The notes under the pieces are model-generated. The model was given only the letters and a program-made list of their open reading frames with translations, was not told the DNA's origin and searched no databases. From Spirodela intermedia (lineage: Eukaryota; Streptophyta; Magnoliopsida; Alismatales; Araceae): a stretch of DNA of 64,000 nucleotides. Below, piece after piece: positions 61,621-64,000 of this stretch. How positions within the stretch are numbered: the first letter of the stretch is position 1; every line of letters starts with the position of its first letter. The translations under genes were made by a program, and so were the position numbers. Location: NCBI GenBank assembly GCA_902729315.2, contig LR746273.1, positions 6,050,001-6,114,000 on the forward strand. Reading direction: 5' to 3'.

Positions 61621-62623
61621 ATGGATCCCAGGGACGAGCCCATGGACGGCAGGTATGCGGCGGCTGTGGCGGCCGCCGCCCTCGCCATCAGCTCCCGGGA
61701 GCAAGGAAGACAAGGTCAACTGTGGGAGGAAAGCACGCCGATTGGAGGTCAACGCAGTCTGACCAGGAGCAAGAGCAGAAGGGAGAGCAGCAGCAACTTG
61801 AGTAATCCTAGTGATTCTGGAAGAATTTCCAGATGGCTCACAGTTAAGGAGGGTAAAGAGGACAGAGACTCAGCAGGTGAGCTTCCAAAGCCCAGTTTGT
61901 TCTGATCTCAGCTCTTTTTGGAAAGAAAGTTTCCTCAAACTCTTCTTGCGGTGAAATCAGAGGCGGCGGTTGACCGGACAAAGTCAAAGAAGGAAGGGCC
62001 CGAAGCCTCAACGGCCAAGAAGGCTCCCTCTTCCACAGATATGGGGAGCAAGAGATTCGCAGGTGCCAAGGGAAACGCCTCAGCTGCGGGGAAGAACACC
62101 CTCAGCTCAAGCACCTCCAGGAGAGGAGAAACTCAGGCGGATGCATGGGAGCGAGCTGAGATGGCTAAAATTAGAAAGAGGTACAGTCACAGTTCATCAG
62201 CCGTCTCTCCTCGGATATCTCGGATTCATGGTGAGATGAGAAGATATGGGTTGACTTTTCATTTCTCAGATATGAGAAGATGCATTCGGCGATTCTCGAG
62301 TGGGAGAAGGAGAAGAAGCACAAGTCTAGGAGGAAACAGGAGCACGAGGAGGTCGTCTCCCATTCTTCCTCACCATGGCTGCACACATGCTAAGCTCAGA
62401 GAGTTGACTTCCTATCTATGGAAATTTGCAGGGGCAGCTGGAGAGGAGAAGAAAAGTGGCCCTACAGAACTACCGTGACGAGGTAAACAGGGTCGGCGAG
62501 ATTGCTGACGGTGCAAGGATGGCTGCAGATGAGAAGAAGAGGAACGATGAGCGCAAGGTCATGGAGAAGGCTAATGAGATCAGGTCAACTGGGAAAGTCT
62601 CCTCTACGTGTTTCTGCTTTTAA
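61621..62623 (+). CDS. Remorin family protein
   Basis: Exons 61621(61592)-61876, 61961-62180, 62270-62351 and 62432-62623 join in phase to 249 residues from the ATG at 61621. The N-terminal half is Ser/Lys/Arg-rich (RSKSRRESSSNLSNPSDSGR) and probably disordered. The remorin_C coiled coil begins TQADAWERAEMAKIRKRYEK, continues MHSAILEWEKEKKHKSRRKQ and LERRRKVALQNYRDEVNRVG, and ends NEIRSTGKVSSTCFCF. The terminal cysteines match the palmitoylated membrane anchor of remorins, which organise plasma-membrane nanodomains and act in signalling and virus movement. An acceptor at 61591 precedes KKVRWSSDQ in the same frame, so the protein may begin further upstream. The acceptor of exon 61961 was chosen because it alone restores phase. 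Confidence 0.9.
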
Positions 62624-63801
62624 ATAGTCAACTCTGTGGGTCTCGGGCACCTTGGACAAAATCATGGTTATACCTTCTTATCTACCCAAATATGTAAAAT
62701 AAAAAAAAAACTGTAAATTCGAAGCCATTGATAGAAATAATGCATATTTCTTGTGAAGGATCGGATCGGAGCAGAGAGTTGACACTTGTCAGATTGGGGA
62801 AACCAAAGGTGAACAAGCTCTGGATATTGAAACAATTGCGGGTGTTAATTTCGTTAGTTCTTCTAGACCAAACCTCCATCAGATGATGTTCATGAGCAGA
62901 GGGCAGGGTTTGGACTCTCCGATAACTAATAAATACTGCATCATCTGCTTGAGCGATGGGGCAACAGTCTGGTGTTACGAAGCTCTGGCAGAATCCATGG
63001 CCATGGAGAGATCTAAAGAGCCGAGCAATGACAGAACCTGCACAAGGAGGGCTACAGAGAACAAAGAAAAGGTTAGGGGAGGAAAGCGTCAGCCAATTCT
63101 AGATGGTCAAGGAAGGTAAGTCATAAGCAAAGCAAATGAAAAGCCTCGGTAGAGGGTAAGGTAAGGTAAGGTAGCTTAGGTGGATTCTGATCATCTTAAC
63201 CAAACAATTTTTTTCAGATGTTCTTAATCTCACTCATACTGTCCATGGCAATGAATGCTTTAGAGTTGGTACGTTCCTGAGACCTGTTTATTGAAAATCT
63301 TGGCTCTCTGATAAATAAATTAATTAATTAATTAATTAAGAGGAACAACAAAACTAAACTAGCATCCAATGTGGCAGAAGAAATTCAGACTGTCTCGATC
63401 CACATGCACCAAACACTCAAAAGATGAATAAATAATTAAAAAGGTTGAGAGATAATGTCATTCTCATCTCAAAATGTAGCAATGGAAAAAGAAAAGTTCA
63501 ACACAGGCATCAGAGTATTTCTATAAACCTCCACGCCCAACTTCCAAGAGATAAATTAAATCCACGCACTAATTAAAGAAATCAATGATAAATAGAGATA
63601 GATATGATTAAGGGATATAATCCGGGTCACATCCAATGGATGATGATAAAGAAAGAGGATTACTAGTTCTCAGTTATAAACGTCTATGAAAGAGAAAGCT
63701 TTAAAAGACATTTAATATCGAGCTAAGAATTGGAAATATTAAAAAAAAAATCGAAATAAAGAACATAACATTTAACAAAAATGATGATCAAGTGTGAGAA
63801 C
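62624..63801. other. Intergenic or intron; no gene assigned
   Basis: A 78-codon open frame at 62883-63119 has no recognisable domain and no splice partner. A (TTAA)-type run (ttaattaattaattaatta) lies at 63320-63339, and ggtaaggtaaggtaagg at 63155-63172 is a short pentanucleotide repeat. Confidence 0.5.
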
Positions 63802-64000
63802 CTGAAAAAAGTCCTGGTCGTCATTCCAACTCTGACCCCTCTTCTGAATCAGAAAGGGGTAAGAGAATACAGAAACCAAGTAAATGCCCATTGAGGCAGA
63901 CGTAATACTCAATACAGTCATCATATGCACCCAATCTGCTGCAGGCACTACTTGGAACCATGTTTGCTTGGAGCATGCTCCATAGTTTCGCCTTGCAGTA
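63802..64000 (-). CDS. Partial exon of an unidentified membrane protein
   Basis: The minus strand is open from the window edge down to GAC TTT TTT CAG at 63802, followed by a good donor (gttctc). It encodes a hydrophobic, membrane-type segment (VHMMTVLSITSASMGIYLVS, then VFSYPFLIQKRG) followed by a polar stretch QSWNDDQDFFQ. I do not recognise the family. The rest of the gene lies beyond 64000 and possibly in 62640-63800. Confidence 0.35.

Noticed and set aside
61970-62239. 89-codon frame overlapping the remorin exon
   Set aside because: An out-of-frame shadow; the remorin frame through the same bases contains the diagnostic AWERAEMAKI motif.

Overview
The window is nuclear DNA from a flowering plant. 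The genes carry many phased GT-AG introns, the families are plant-specific (CRR7, RUS, alpha-expansin, MUB, remorin, UGT83-like), and the spaces between genes hold CT/GA microsatellites, minisatellites and a decayed LTR retrotransposon. Intronless-looking GC-rich genes (UGT, expansin, PAP N-terminus) sit beside AT-rich ones. This mixture would fit a non-grass monocot or an early-diverging angiosperm, but the species cannot be fixed from this sequence.

Layout, left to right. 598-1652 (+): 3' exons of CRR7, a chloroplast NDH-complex assembly factor. 2965-12019 (+): a complete 15-exon RUS3-like (DUF647) gene, 446 codons, rebuilt exon by exon with matching phases. 13582-21076 (-): a very large dentin-sialophosphoprotein-like protein of unknown function, tail-to-tail with RUS3. 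25810-28787 (-): a divergent 14-3-3 gene flanked and interrupted by two unrelated minisatellites. 29913-31330 (+): a two-exon UGT83A1-like glycosyltransferase, divergent from the 14-3-3 gene. 32124-36831 (-): a 9-exon ZNG1/CobW zinc-chaperone GTPase whose last intron is GC-AG. 37000-41900: no host gene; a decayed Ty3/gypsy-type element with two diverged LTRs and only gag-protease remnants. 42202-43085 (+): an alpha-expansin, followed by about 950 bp of nearly pure pyrimidine. 45027-47681 (+): ribosomal protein RPS19 with arrays in introns 1 and 3. 48554-51396 (+): a two-zinc-finger (U1/matrin-type) protein. 52702-55704 (-): a PAP2/PAP9-type purple acid phosphatase with a C-terminal membrane anchor. 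57683-59096 (+): a prenylated membrane-anchored ubiquitin-fold (MUB) protein. 61621-62623 (+): a remorin. 63802-64000 (-): an unidentified membrane-protein exon running off the window.

The genes are unrelated housekeeping and accessory functions; there is no operon-like logic and I saw no defence system, CRISPR array or novel gene cluster. The most distinctive feature is structural: at least six independent local tandem arrays (periods of about 87 to 236 bp, three to seven copies, no shared sequence) lie in introns or 3' flanks. Other points worth a second look are the GC-AG intron in ZNG1, that protein's lack of the cysteine motif reported for animal ZNG1, the odd 14-3-3 tail, an imperfect 27-bp inverted repeat in a RUS3 intron, and an exactly repeated 120-bp pyrimidine unit. 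All gene models are read by eye from splice signals, phase and remembered family features; no alignment was run.
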